Source: Vescimonas cirricatena
GTDB lineage: Bacteria > Bacillota > Clostridia > Oscillospirales > Oscillospiraceae
Length of the DNA: 64,000 nucleotides
Direction: 5' to 3'
Assembly (NCBI RefSeq): GCF_020687045.1
Contig: NZ_JAJEPW010000010.1
Coordinates: 12,960-76,959, forward strand
Numbering within the stretch: the first letter of the stretch is position 1; every line of letters starts with the position of its first letter. This document shows positions 50,551-59,564 of this stretch, one piece after another. A model generated the notes under the pieces. That model had not been told where the DNA came from and did not search any database. It saw nothing but the letters and a program-made list of their open reading frames with translations. The translations under genes and the position numbers were made by a program.

Positions 50551-51429
50551 TTGGTCAAAAGCATGACCGGCTACGGCCGGGCCAGAGAGACCCTGCACCA
50601 GCGGGACATCACCGTGGAGGTGCGCTCTGTCAACAACCGCTTTCTGGACTGCACGGTGAAAATGCCCCGCGCCTACGTATTTGCCGAGGACGCCGTGAAG
50701 GCCCATGTCCGGGCCGCTGTGTCCCGGGGCAAGGTGGACGTGTTCGTCACCATCGATGCCAGCGCCGCGGACGTGTCCGTGGTGACGGTGAACCAGCCCC
50801 TGGCCCGGGGCTATTACCAGGCCCTGACCCAGCTGAGGGATATGTTCTCCCTGGAGGGGGAGATCACGCCCATGGCTCTGGCCAAGCTGCCGGATGTGCT
50901 GACGGTGTCCAAGGCCGAGGAGGACCTGGAAACCGTGGCCGCCGATATCTGCCGGGTGCTGGACCAGGCCCTGGCCGCCTATAACGATATGCGGGCCGTG
51001 GAGGGCCGCCGCCTGGCGGAGGATATTGCGGGCCGCCTGGTGACCATCGAGACCGCCGTGGGCCGGGTGGAGCGGCAGTCGCCCCAGACCGTGTCCGCCT
51101 ATCGGGAGCGGCTGGAGAAGAAAATGCGGGAGGTGCTGGCCTCCACCACCATCGACGAGGGGCGCATCCTCACCGAGGCCGCCATCTTCGCCGACAAGGT
51201 GGCCGTGGACGAGGAGACCGTCCGCCTGCGCAGCCATGTGGCCCAGCTGCGGACCATGCTGCAGGCCCAGCGGCCCACCGGCAAGGACATGGACTTCCTG
51301 ATGCAGGAGTTCAACCGCGAGTGCAACACCATCGGCTCCAAGTGCAACGACCTGGCCGTGACCCAGGACGTGGTGGCCATGAAGGCTGAGGTGGAGAAGA
51401 TCCGCGAGCAGGTGCAGAACATCGAGTAA
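50551..51429 (+). CDS. YicC family endoribonuclease-like protein
   Basis: 292-aa protein starting with the family hallmark KSMTGYGRA and SVNNRFLD (about 27-34). The C-terminal DUF1732 domain has GTEAAIFADKVAVDEE-type sequence and ends in GSKCNDLAVTQDVVAMKAEVEKIREQVQNIE. E. coli YicC is an endoribonuclease that acts on a small RNA. In Firmicutes yicC precedes remA-gmk-rpoZ, as here. The start is probably TTG (50551) with AGGAGG upstream. ATG at 50563 is too far from the ribosome binding site. Confidence 0.92.
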   Translation: MVKSMTGYGRARETLHQRDITVEVRSVNNRFLDCTVKMPRAYVFAEDAVKAHVRAAVSRGKVDVFVTIDASAADVSVVTVNQPLARGYYQALTQLRDMFSLEGEITPMALAKLPDVLTVSKAEEDLETVAADICRVLDQALAAYNDMRAVEGRRLAEDIAGRLVTIETAVGRVERQSPQTVSAYRERLEKKMREVLASTTIDEGRILTEAAIFADKVAVDEETVRLRSHVAQLRTMLQAQRPTGKDMDFLMQEFNRECNTIGSKCNDLAVTQDVVAMKAEVEKIREQVQNIE

Positions 51430-51442
51430 GGGAGGGACCGCT

Positions 51443-51706
51443 GTGCAGCTGGTGAATATCGGCTTCGGCAATCTGGTGTCCGTGGGACGGCTCATCGCCG
51501 TGGTGAGCCCGGATTCCGCCCCCATCAAGCGGCTGATCCAGGAGTCCCGGGACCGGGGTATGCTCATTGATGCCACCTACGGCCGCAAAACGGCGGCGGT
51601 GCTGGTGATGGACAGCGACCATGTGGTGCTCTCCGCCCTGCCGGCGGAGAAGCTGGGCCCCCGCCTGGGCCTGTCGGCGGAGGATTTCATGCAGGAGGAG
51701 ATCTGA
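51443..51706 (+). CDS. remA: RemA family (DUF370) regulator
   Basis: 87-aa DNA-binding-type protein that starts VQLVNIGFGNLVSVGRLIAV with GTG and contains the DATYGRKTAAVLVMDSDHVVLSAL motif in its second half. In B. subtilis RemA is a ring-forming activator of biofilm matrix and osmoprotection genes. It stands 13 nt after yicC and 2 nt before gmk, the usual order. Its regulatory targets in this organism are unknown. Confidence 0.93.
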   Translation: MQLVNIGFGNLVSVGRLIAVVSPDSAPIKRLIQESRDRGMLIDATYGRKTAAVLVMDSDHVVLSALPAEKLGPRLGLSAEDFMQEEI

Positions 51707-51708
51707 TT

Positions 51709-52305
51709 TTGGAAAAGCAAGGCAAAATATTCATTCTTTCCGGCCCGTCCGGGTGCGGAAAGGGCACGGTGCTCAAAAGCGCCATGAGGGAGCATCCGGA
51801 TATGTTTCTGTCCGTGTCTGCCACCACCCGCGGACCCCGCCAGGGTGAGATAGACGGTGTACACTATCACTTCATCGACGACGACGCATTCCTGAAGATG
51901 ATCGACCGGGATCAGCTGCTGGAGCACGCGGGCTATGCCGGGAATTTTTACGGCACCCCCCGCATCCCCGTGGACGAGGCCCTGGATCAGGGCCGGGACG
52001 TGATGCTGGAGATCGACGTGCAGGGGGCCCAGCAGGTTTATGCCAAGCGGCCCGACGCCGTGCGCATCTTCCTGGCTCCGCCCTCCTGGTCGGAGCTGGA
52101 GCGCCGCCTGGTGAACCGGGGCACCGACTCCGCCGACAAGATTCGCCAGCGGCTGACCCGGGCCCGGGACGAGATGGCCCTGGCCGTGGATTACGACTAT
52201 TTCATCATCAACGACGACGTGGAGCGCGCCGCCGCTGAGCTCAATGATATCTTCCGCGTGGAGCACTTCAAGCCCGCCGAGCGGATGCATTTGGTCAAGG
52301 ATTAA
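51709..52305 (+). CDS. gmk: Guanylate kinase
   Basis: 198-aa enzyme that phosphorylates GMP to GDP. P-loop SGPSGCGKGT (about 11-20), GMP-binding SATTRGPRQGEIDGVHYHF (about 38-56), and DVQGAQQV are intact. The start is TTG (51709) with AGGAGGAG upstream. It precedes rpoZ, the typical arrangement. Confidence 0.96.
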   Translation: MEKQGKIFILSGPSGCGKGTVLKSAMREHPDMFLSVSATTRGPRQGEIDGVHYHFIDDDAFLKMIDRDQLLEHAGYAGNFYGTPRIPVDEALDQGRDVMLEIDVQGAQQVYAKRPDAVRIFLAPPSWSELERRLVNRGTDSADKIRQRLTRARDEMALAVDYDYFIINDDVERAAAELNDIFRVEHFKPAERMHLVKD

Positions 52306-52336
52306 CAATTTTTCTCAAAAGGAAGGTAATGCTATT

Positions 52337-52555
52337 ATGATGCTCTATCCCGCTATGAACAAGCTGACCCAGTACATTCCCAACCGCTATATGATGGTGA
52401 ACGTGGTGGCCCGCCGGGCCCGCCAGATCGCTATCGAGGCCCAGCGCCACGACGAGCCCCTGGACGAGAAGCCCGTGACCCTGGCCATCAACGAGGTGGC
52501 CGAGGGCCGCTTCGATGCCAAGTCCATCGACACCGCCATTTCCGACGAGGCGTGA
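52337..52555 (+). CDS. rpoZ: RNA polymerase omega subunit
   Basis: 72-aa protein with PAMNKLTQYIPNRYMMVNVV and ARRARQIAIEA (about 20-40) followed by KPVTLAINEVAEGRF, the conserved omega core. It stabilises the beta-prime subunit. The ATG at 52337 has AAGGAAGG about 10 nt upstream. It is followed by priA after 22 nt. Confidence 0.94.
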   Translation: MMLYPAMNKLTQYIPNRYMMVNVVARRARQIAIEAQRHDEPLDEKPVTLAINEVAEGRFDAKSIDTAISDEA

Positions 52556-52577
52556 CGGGACAGAAGGGGGAATCGCC

Positions 52578-55007
52578 ATGCCGCAGATCGCCAAGGTGGC
52601 TGTGGCGGCGGCAACCTATGCCATTGACAAGCCCTATGACTATCTGATCCCCCAGGGGACGGACATCGCCGTGGGCATGCGGGTGCTGGCGCCCTTCGGG
52701 CGGGGCAACCGCGTCAGCGAGGGGGTCGTGCTGGCCCTGGGGCAGGGGGTGCCGGACAAACCCATCAAGCCCATCCGGTCCGTGGTGGACCGGGAGCCCG
52801 TCATCACGGACCGGGAGATCCGCCTGGCCCTGTGGATGCGGGAGCGGTATTTCTGCACGTTTTACGACGCCATCCGCACCATCCTGCCCGCCGCTGTGTG
52901 GTATAGCTATCGGGAGATGTGGTCCCTGACCGGGGAGCCCCTGCCGGAGGACCTGTCGGAGCGGGAGACGGCGGCCTGCCGCCTGCTGCAGGACGGCCCC
53001 ATGGAGCGGGACGACCTGTGCGCCGCCCTGGGGGAAACCGGAGGGCGGGTGCTGTCGGCCCTGAAAAAGCGGGGACTGCTGCAGATGGAGCCCCAGGGCT
53101 CCCGGAAGGTCCAGGACCGGGTGGTGCAGATCGCCTGCCTGGCCCTGGAGCCGGAGGAGGCCCTGGAGCGGATGGAGCGGAAGAAAAAATCCGCCGCCCG
53201 GCAGTATGACGCCGTGGCCTTCCTGGCCAAATACGGCGACGCCGTGGTGCAGGAGTTGTGCTACTACACCGGCGTGTCCCGGCAGGGCATCAGGAGCCTG
53301 GAGCGGGCGGGGCTGGTGTCCCTGCGCAGCCAGGAGGAGTACCGCATCTCCCGCCGGGACTATGACGCGGCGGCGGAGGAGATCACCCTCAACGATGAGC
53401 AGCAGCGGGCCTATGACGAGATCCTGGCCCAGTGCCGCGATGGCCGCCCCGGCGTCACCCTTTTGCAGGGGGTCACCGGCAGCGGCAAGACCCTGGTGTA
53501 TATCCGGCTGGCCCAGACCCTGCTGGCCCAGGGCCGGTCCGTGATGATCCTGGTGCCGGAAATCGCCCTGACGCCCCAGATGATGGCGCGGTTTTCCGCC
53601 TACTTCGGGGACCAGGTGGCCCTGCTGCACAGCGGCCTGCGGCTGACGGAGCGATACGACCAGTGGAAGCGCATCCGCCGGGGAGAGGCACACATCGTGC
53701 TGGGTACCCGGTCGGCTGTGTTCGCCCCGCTGGAGAACCTGGGGCTGATCATCCTGGACGAGGAGCAGGAGAGCTCCTACGAATCCGAAAATCCCCCCTG
53801 CTATCACGCAAGGGATATTGCCAAATACCGCTGCTTCCGGGAAAACGCCCGGCTCTTACTGGGTTCGGCCACCCCCACGGTGGAAACGGCGTATTACGCC
53901 CGCCGGGGGGACTATCAGCTGGCGCTGCTGCGGCGGCGCTACAACGCCCACCGGATGCCCCGGGTGATCCTGGCGGATATGCGCCGGGAGCTGCGGGACG
54001 GCAACGCCGGCTGCATCAGCCGGGAGCTGGCCCGGGAGCTGGAGAAGAATCTGGAGGCCGGGGAGCAGAGCATCCTGTTTCTCAACCGCCGGGGCAGCAG
54101 CCGGGAGCTGCTGTGCCCCCAGTGCGGCTATGTGCCCCAGTGCCCCCGGTGCAGCGTGTATCTGACCTATCACTCCGCCAACGGGCGGATGATGTGCCAC
54201 TACTGCGGCTATTCCGAAAAAAGCAGTGAAGCCTGCCCGGAGTGCGGCGGCGCCATGAAGCACATCGGCGTGGGTACCCAGCGGGCGGAGGAGGAGCTGC
54301 ACGCCCTGTTCCCGGAGGCAGAAATCCTCCGCATGGACGCCGACACCGTCAGCCAGGGACATGAGAAGATCCTCCGGGATTTCCAGGTGCGGCGGGTGCC
54401 CATCCTGCTGGGGACCCAGATGGTGGCCAAGGGACTGGACTTTGCCAATGTGACGCTGGTAGGCGTCCTGGCGGCGGATATGTCTCTGTATGTGGACCAC
54501 TACCGGGCCTCGGAGCGGACCTTCAGCCTGCTGACCCAGGTGGTGGGCCGGGCCGGACGGGGGGACAAGCCCGGCCGGGCGGTGATCCAGACCTACACCC
54601 CCCAGAACGACGTGATCCTGGCCGCAGCGGACCAGGACTATGATCGGTTTTACGACGGCGAGATCCGCCTGCGGCAGCTGCGGCGGGACCCGCCCTTTGC
54701 CGACCAGTTTTTCATCACCGTCACCGGCCCCGAGGAGGGCCCGGTGCGCCGGGCCGCCGCCGGTCTGCGGGACGGACTGCGTTCCGCCGCCGGGCAGGAG
54801 CCCTATCGCGGCATGGCCCTGGATATCCTGGGCCCGGCCCCGGCTCCCGTGGTGAAGGTCAACAACCGCTACCGCTACCGGGTAACGGTGATCGGCCGCA
54901 ACGACAAGACCCTGCGGGGCCTGCTGTCGGCGTTTATGAAGGAGTTTTCCCGGCGGCCGGAGCACAAAGCGCTGCATATTTACACCGATTGTAATCTGAT
55001 GGACTGA
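52578..55007 (+). CDS. priA: Primosomal helicase PriA
   Basis: 809-aa 3'-5' DNA helicase that restarts collapsed replication forks. The N-terminal DNA-binding domain covers about 1-110. Helicase motif I is GVTGSGKT (298-305). Motif II reads DEEQ (394-397) where well-studied PriA proteins have DEEH. The zinc-binding cysteines are in CPQCGYVPQCPRC and MCHYCGYSEKSSEACPECG (about 510-560). TQMVAKGLDFANVTLVGVL and QVVGRAGRGDKPG are motifs V and VI. The ATG at 52578 has GAAGGGGG upstream. Confidence 0.95.
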   Translation: MPQIAKVAVAAATYAIDKPYDYLIPQGTDIAVGMRVLAPFGRGNRVSEGVVLALGQGVPDKPIKPIRSVVDREPVITDREIRLALWMRERYFCTFYDAIRTILPAAVWYSYREMWSLTGEPLPEDLSERETAACRLLQDGPMERDDLCAALGETGGRVLSALKKRGLLQMEPQGSRKVQDRVVQIACLALEPEEALERMERKKKSAARQYDAVAFLAKYGDAVVQELCYYTGVSRQGIRSLERAGLVSLRSQEEYRISRRDYDAAAEEITLNDEQQRAYDEILAQCRDGRPGVTLLQGVTGSGKTLVYIRLAQTLLAQGRSVMILVPEIALTPQMMARFSAYFGDQVALLHSGLRLTERYDQWKRIRRGEAHIVLGTRSAVFAPLENLGLIILDEEQESSYESENPPCYHARDIAKYRCFRENARLLLGSATPTVETAYYARRGDYQLALLRRRYNAHRMPRVILADMRRELRDGNAGCISRELARELEKNLEAGEQSILFLNRRGSSRELLCPQCGYVPQCPRCSVYLTYHSANGRMMCHYCGYSEKSSEACPECGGAMKHIGVGTQRAEEELHALFPEAEILRMDADTVSQGHEKILRDFQVRRVPILLGTQMVAKGLDFANVTLVGVLAADMSLYVDHYRASERTFSLLTQVVGRAGRGDKPGRAVIQTYTPQNDVILAAADQDYDRFYDGEIRLRQLRRDPPFADQFFITVTGPEEGPVRRAAAGLRDGLRSAAGQEPYRGMALDILGPAPAPVVKVNNRYRYRVTVIGRNDKTLRGLLSAFMKEFSRRPEHKALHIYTDCNLMD

Positions 55008-55025
55008 TAAAAGAGGTATACGACC

Positions 55026-55529
55026 ATGGCTTTGAGAAAAATCGTATTGCAGGGGGAGCCCTGCCTGACCAAGGTGTGCCGCCCGGTGACGGAGTTCAAC
55101 GGCAGGCTTCACACCCTGCTGGACGACCTGAAGGACACGCTGCTGGACTCCGGCGGTGTGGGCCTGGCCGCGCCCCAGGTGGGCATTCTGCGCCGGGTGT
55201 GCGTGGTGATGAACGAGGATGACGAGATCATCGAGCTGGTGAACCCCGAGATCATCGCCACCGACGGCGAACAGACCGGGCTGGAGGGCTGCCTCAGCGT
55301 GCCCGGAAAGTTCGGCATTGTGACCCGGCCTTACACGGTGCGGGTCCGGGCCCAGGACCGGGACGGCGCATTTTTCGAGGTGGAGGACGAGGCCCTGACG
55401 GCCCGCTGCTTCTGCCACGAGATCGAGCATCTGGACGGTCATCTGTTCGTGGAGCGCACGGACCATCTGCTGACCGAGGAGGAGCTGGAGGAGTATATCC
55501 AGCAGGAAGAGGGAGACGACGAGGAGTGA
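55026..55529 (+). CDS. def: Peptide deformylase
   Basis: 167-aa metalloenzyme that removes the formyl group from nascent proteins. The three motifs are GVGLAAPQVG (about 41-50), EGCLSVPGKFG (about 85-95, Cys ligand) and HEIEHLDGHLF (about 127-137, two His ligands and catalytic Glu). The acidic C-terminal tail EEELEEYIQQEEGDDEE is typical of clostridial forms. It precedes fmt with a GTGA overlap. Confidence 0.97.
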   Translation: MALRKIVLQGEPCLTKVCRPVTEFNGRLHTLLDDLKDTLLDSGGVGLAAPQVGILRRVCVVMNEDDEIIELVNPEIIATDGEQTGLEGCLSVPGKFGIVTRPYTVRVRAQDRDGAFFEVEDEALTARCFCHEIEHLDGHLFVERTDHLLTEEELEEYIQQEEGDDEE

Positions 55530-56446
55530 GGATCCTGTTTATGGGCACGCCGGATTTCGCGGTGGCGTCCCTGAAGCGGCTGGTGGAGGACGGGCACGAG
55601 ATCTGCGGCGTGTTCACCCAGCCGGACCGCCCCAAAAACCGGGGGCATAAGCTGGCTTTTTCGCCGGTGAAGGAATACGCCCTGTCCCAGGGGCTGTCCG
55701 TGTATCAGCCCACGAAAATGCGGGACGGCACGGCCCTGGCCCTGGTGCGGGAGCTGCATCCGGAGCTGATCGTGGTGGCGGCCTATGGCCGCATCCTGCC
55801 GGAGGACATTCTGAACACCCCACCTTACGGCTCCATCAACGTCCATTCGTCCCTGCTGCCCAAATACCGGGGGGCGGCTCCCATCAACTGGGCCATCCTC
55901 AACGGCGAGAGGGAGACCGGCGTGACCATCATGTACATGGCCAAGGAGCTGGATGCCGGGGACATTCTGCATGTGCTGAAAACCGATATCGACCCCCAGG
56001 AGGACGCCCAGACGCTGACGGCGCGGCTGGCGGAGCTGGGGGCCCAGGCGCTGTCCGAAACTGTGGAACAGCTTCGTGCCGGAACCGCTCACCGCACGGT
56101 TCAGGACCACAGCGCCTATACCTACGCCCCCATGCTCACCAAGGACATGGGCATCATCGACTGGACAAAGCCCGCCGGGCATATCCATAACCAGGTCCGG
56201 GGCCTGATTCCCTGGCCCTGCGCCTCCACGGAGCTGGGCGGGGCCACGGTGAAGGTGTTCCGCACGGAGGTCCTGGGCGAGACCGGGAAAGCCCCCGGCG
56301 CCGTGGCGGCCGCCGGAAAGGCGGGCATCGACGTGGCCTGCGGCGACGGACATCTGCTGCGGATTCTGGAGCTGCAGCCCCAGGGGGGCCGCCGGATGGC
56401 GGCGGCGGACTATCTGCGGGGCCATCCCCTGCAGGTGGAGGCATGA
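55526..56446 (+). CDS. fmt: Methionyl-tRNA formyltransferase
   Basis: 306-aa enzyme that formylates initiator Met-tRNA. It begins MRILFMGTPDFAVASLKRL (GTG start), and has NVHSSLLPKYRGAAPINWAILNGE (about 106-129) with the catalytic Asn-His and the SLLPKYRG folate loop, followed by ETGVTIMYMAKELDAGDIL. The def-fmt-rsmB order is conserved. Its substrate tRNA-fMet is encoded at 23521-23596. Confidence 0.97.
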   Translation: MRILFMGTPDFAVASLKRLVEDGHEICGVFTQPDRPKNRGHKLAFSPVKEYALSQGLSVYQPTKMRDGTALALVRELHPELIVVAAYGRILPEDILNTPPYGSINVHSSLLPKYRGAAPINWAILNGERETGVTIMYMAKELDAGDILHVLKTDIDPQEDAQTLTARLAELGAQALSETVEQLRAGTAHRTVQDHSAYTYAPMLTKDMGIIDWTKPAGHIHNQVRGLIPWPCASTELGGATVKVFRTEVLGETGKAPGAVAAAGKAGIDVACGDGHLLRILELQPQGGRRMAAADYLRGHPLQVEA

Positions 56447-57783
56447 GCCCCCGGGAGAAGCGCAGCGCCCGGGACGTGGCTCTGGATGCGCTGATGCAGG
56501 TGGACAAGGCCAACGCCTGGTCCGATGAGGCCCTGCGCCGTCTGATCGCCCAAAACGGGCTGGACAGCCGGGACGCGGCCTTTGCCACCCGCCTGTGCTA
56601 TGGGGTGATGCAGAACCGGATGCTGCTGGACTACTACATCGGCTGCTGGTGCGCCCAGAAGCCGGAGCGGCTGGAGCCGGTGATCCGCAGCATCCTGCGC
56701 ATCGGCGGCTATCAGATATTGTTTATGGACCGGGTGCCCCACCGGGCCGCCGTCAACGAGGCGGTGGAGATGACCCGCCGCCACGGGCGGCCCAAGGCCG
56801 CCGGTATGGTCAACGCCGTGCTGCGGCGGTTTGTGGAGCACTGGATGGATATGCCGGACCTGCCCAAGGGGTCCACGGCGGACTATCTCTCCCTGCAGTA
56901 CAGCCATCCCAAGTGGCTGGTGCTGCGGCTGCTGGACCTGATCGGCCCCGACGAGACCCAGGAGTTCCTGCGGTTGGACAACGACGCCGTTCCCACCTGC
57001 ATCCAGGTGAACCCCCTGAAAACCACGGCGGAGGACCTGGAGCGGGAGCTGCGGGGCGACGGCGTCACCGTGGAGCCCCACCCCTGGCTGGAGGGCTGCC
57101 TGGAGATCACCGGCACCGGGGATCTGCGCAGCCTGCCCGCCTTCCGGGAGGGACGGTTCCTGGTCCAGGACGCGGCGGCCCGTCTGGCCGCTATGGCGGC
57201 CTCCGCCGCTCCGGGGGACCGGGTGCTGGACGTGTGCGCCGCACCGGGGGGAAAATCCTTCTCCATGGCCATGGACATGGGCGACCGGGGGCAGATCCTG
57301 TCCTGCGATGTCCATCCCTATAAGGTGAAGCTCATCGAAAGCGGCGCACAGCGCCTGGGCCTGACCTGCATCCGCGCGGCCGCCGCCGACGCCCGGGAGA
57401 AGCACGCCGCCTGGGAGGGGCAGGCCGACGTGGTCATGGCCGACGTGCCCTGTTCGGGGCTGGGGATCATCCGGAAAAAGCCGGATATCCGCTATAAGAA
57501 CCCCAAGGAGCTGGCCCAGCTGCCGCTGGTGCAGCGGGCCATCCTGGAAAACGCCTCCGGCTATGTGCGCCCCGGCGGCACGCTGGTGTATTCCACCTGC
57601 ACGGTGCTGCCGGAGGAGAACGAGGACGTCACCGGAGATTTCCTGGACAAGCACCCGGAATTTGAGCCGGTGCGGACGGCGTTTCCGCTGCCGGTGGGAC
57701 CCTGCCCGGGGCAGGTGACCCTGTGGCCCCAGCGCCACGGCACCGACGGGTTTTATATCTGCCGGATGCGCAGAAAGGACTGA
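56443..57783 (+). CDS. rsmB: 16S rRNA (cytosine-967-C5)-methyltransferase RsmB
   Basis: 446-aa protein with an N-terminal NusB-like RNA-binding domain (about 5-140, SARDVALDALMQVDKANAWS) and a Rossmann methyltransferase domain. The SAM loop is VLDVCAAPGGKSFSMA (about 262-277), the first catalytic Cys is in DVPCSGLGIIRKKPD and the second in YSTCTVLPEENE. It overlaps fmt by 4 nt (ATGA). Confidence 0.95.
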   Translation: MSPREKRSARDVALDALMQVDKANAWSDEALRRLIAQNGLDSRDAAFATRLCYGVMQNRMLLDYYIGCWCAQKPERLEPVIRSILRIGGYQILFMDRVPHRAAVNEAVEMTRRHGRPKAAGMVNAVLRRFVEHWMDMPDLPKGSTADYLSLQYSHPKWLVLRLLDLIGPDETQEFLRLDNDAVPTCIQVNPLKTTAEDLERELRGDGVTVEPHPWLEGCLEITGTGDLRSLPAFREGRFLVQDAAARLAAMAASAAPGDRVLDVCAAPGGKSFSMAMDMGDRGQILSCDVHPYKVKLIESGAQRLGLTCIRAAAADAREKHAAWEGQADVVMADVPCSGLGIIRKKPDIRYKNPKELAQLPLVQRAILENASGYVRPGGTLVYSTCTVLPEENEDVTGDFLDKHPEFEPVRTAFPLPVGPCPGQVTLWPQRHGTDGFYICRMRRKD

Positions 57784-57788
57784 GCAAA

Positions 57789-58829
57789 TTGACGGACATG
57801 CGATGTATGACGGAGGAGGAGATCACCCGGGTCCTGCGGGATATGGGACAGCCTGCTTTCCGGGGCAAGCAGGTGTTCACCTGGCTGCACCGGGGGGTGC
57901 GCTCCTTCGACGAAATGAGCAATCTATCCAAACCCCTGCGCCAGCAGCTGGCCCAGGCGTACACCATCTCCGTGCCAACCGTGGCCCGGAAGCAGGAATC
58001 CCGGCTGGACGGCACCATAAAATACCTGTGGGAGCTGCCGGACAGCAACTGCATCGAAACGGTGCTGATGCAGTATCACCACGGCAATACCGTGTGCATC
58101 TCCTCCCAGGTGGGCTGCCGCATGGGCTGCGCCTTCTGCGCCAGCACCGTGGCCGGAAAGGTCCGGGACCTGACCGCCGGGGAGATGCTGGACCAGGTGC
58201 TGTTTACCCAGCTGGATTCCGGCCGGGAGATCTCCAATATCGTGCTGATGGGTATTGGAGAGCCCCTGGACAACCGGGACAACGTGCTGCGCTTTCTGCG
58301 GCTGGTGAACCATCCCGACGGGCTGAACATCGGCATGCGCCATATCAGCCTGTCCACCTGCGGCGTGGTGCCGGGGATCGATGCCCTGGCGGAGGAGGAC
58401 CTGCAGCTGACGCTGTCGGTGTCCCTCCACGCGCCGGACAGCGAGACCCGGTCCCGGATCATGCCGGTGAACCGGGCCTGGGACGTGGAGGAGCTGTTTG
58501 CCGCCTGCCACCGGTATTTTCGCCGGACCGGGCGGCGCATATCCTTTGAATACGCCATGATCGACGGGGTCAACGACCACGACTGGCAGGCGGACCTGAT
58601 CGCCCGGCGCATCGCCGGTATGCCGGGCCATGTGAACCTGATCCCCCTCAACGACGTGGTGGAAAGCCCCTTCAAGCCCAGCCGCCGCATTGCGGCCTTC
58701 CAGAAGCGGCTGGAGTCCCACGGCATCACCGCCACTGTGCGGCGGAGTCTGGGCGGGGATATCGACGCCTCCTGCGGCCAGCTGCGCCGCCGCGCCATGG
58801 AGGAGAGAAAGGGGGAGGACCCTGAATGA
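57789..58829 (+). CDS. rlmN: Dual-specificity RNA methyltransferase RlmN
   Basis: 346-aa radical-SAM enzyme that methylates C2 of A2503 in 23S rRNA and A37 in tRNA. The cluster motif is CRMGCAFCAS (about 112-121). Further signs are NIVLMGIGEPLDN, LSVSLHAPDSETRSRIMP, and the C-terminal Cys in GGDIDASCGQLR that forms the methyl-enzyme intermediate. The start is TTG (57789) after AAAGGA. ATG at 57798 is an alternative without good spacing. Confidence 0.95.
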   Translation: MTDMRCMTEEEITRVLRDMGQPAFRGKQVFTWLHRGVRSFDEMSNLSKPLRQQLAQAYTISVPTVARKQESRLDGTIKYLWELPDSNCIETVLMQYHHGNTVCISSQVGCRMGCAFCASTVAGKVRDLTAGEMLDQVLFTQLDSGREISNIVLMGIGEPLDNRDNVLRFLRLVNHPDGLNIGMRHISLSTCGVVPGIDALAEEDLQLTLSVSLHAPDSETRSRIMPVNRAWDVEELFAACHRYFRRTGRRISFEYAMIDGVNDHDWQADLIARRIAGMPGHVNLIPLNDVVESPFKPSRRIAAFQKRLESHGITATVRRSLGGDIDASCGQLRRRAMEERKGEDPE

Positions 58830-59548
58830 AGCATTGGGAGATCACCGACACCGGCCTGATACGCCATGAAAATCAGGACGCCTTCGGCTTTGCCCAGCTG
58901 CCCGGCGGTTATGCGGTGGCCGTGGTGTGCGACGGCATGGGCGGCGTGGCCGGGGGCAGCATCGCCAGCACCGTGGCGGTGGAGACCTTCATCCGCACCC
59001 TGACGGAGACGTTGCACTCCGGCCACACGGACCGGGCGGTGCAGGAGGCCGTCACGGCGGCCAACGCCGCCATACGCCAGCGGGCCGCCGGTCATCCGGA
59101 GCTGAAAAGCATGGGCACCACCCTGGTGTCCGCCCTGGTGAAGGGAGATAAGGTCCTCATCAGCAATGTAGGCGACAGCCGGGCCTATCTGGCCGGAGCC
59201 GATGGCCTGCGCCAGATCAGCCGGGACCACTCCCTGGTGGAGGACATGGTGGAAAAGGGCGACCTGACCCCGGGCCAGGCCCGCAGCCACCCCCGCCGCA
59301 ACCTGATCACCCGGGCCCTGGGCCCGGACCCCGCCGTGGAGGCAGACGGCTTCCCCCTGCAGTGGAAGCCCGGGGATTTCCTGCTGCTGTGCTCCGACGG
59401 CCTGGTGAACACCGTCACGGACCAGGAAATTATGTTTGAAATTCTGCATAACGGACAGCCGGAGGACTGCTTGCAGCGGCTGATGGCCATTTCCAAGCAG
59501 CGGGGTGCGCCGGACAACGTGACGGCCATCCTGCTGATGAACGACTGA
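58826..59548 (+). CDS. prpC: PP2C-type Ser/Thr phosphatase (PrpC/Stp)
   Basis: 240-aa metal-dependent phosphatase. RHENQDAFGF (about 12-21) and VCDGMGGVAGG (about 34-44) carry the metal-binding Asp residues. LISNVGDSRAYL and SDGLVNTVTDQEI are the later PP2C motifs. It dephosphorylates targets of the PASTA kinase encoded next, an almost invariant pairing. It overlaps rlmN by 4 nt. Confidence 0.95.
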   Translation: MKHWEITDTGLIRHENQDAFGFAQLPGGYAVAVVCDGMGGVAGGSIASTVAVETFIRTLTETLHSGHTDRAVQEAVTAANAAIRQRAAGHPELKSMGTTLVSALVKGDKVLISNVGDSRAYLAGADGLRQISRDHSLVEDMVEKGDLTPGQARSHPRRNLITRALGPDPAVEADGFPLQWKPGDFLLLCSDGLVNTVTDQEIMFEILHNGQPEDCLQRLMAISKQRGAPDNVTAILLMND

Positions 59549-59564
59549 AGGAGGAATTGACGAT

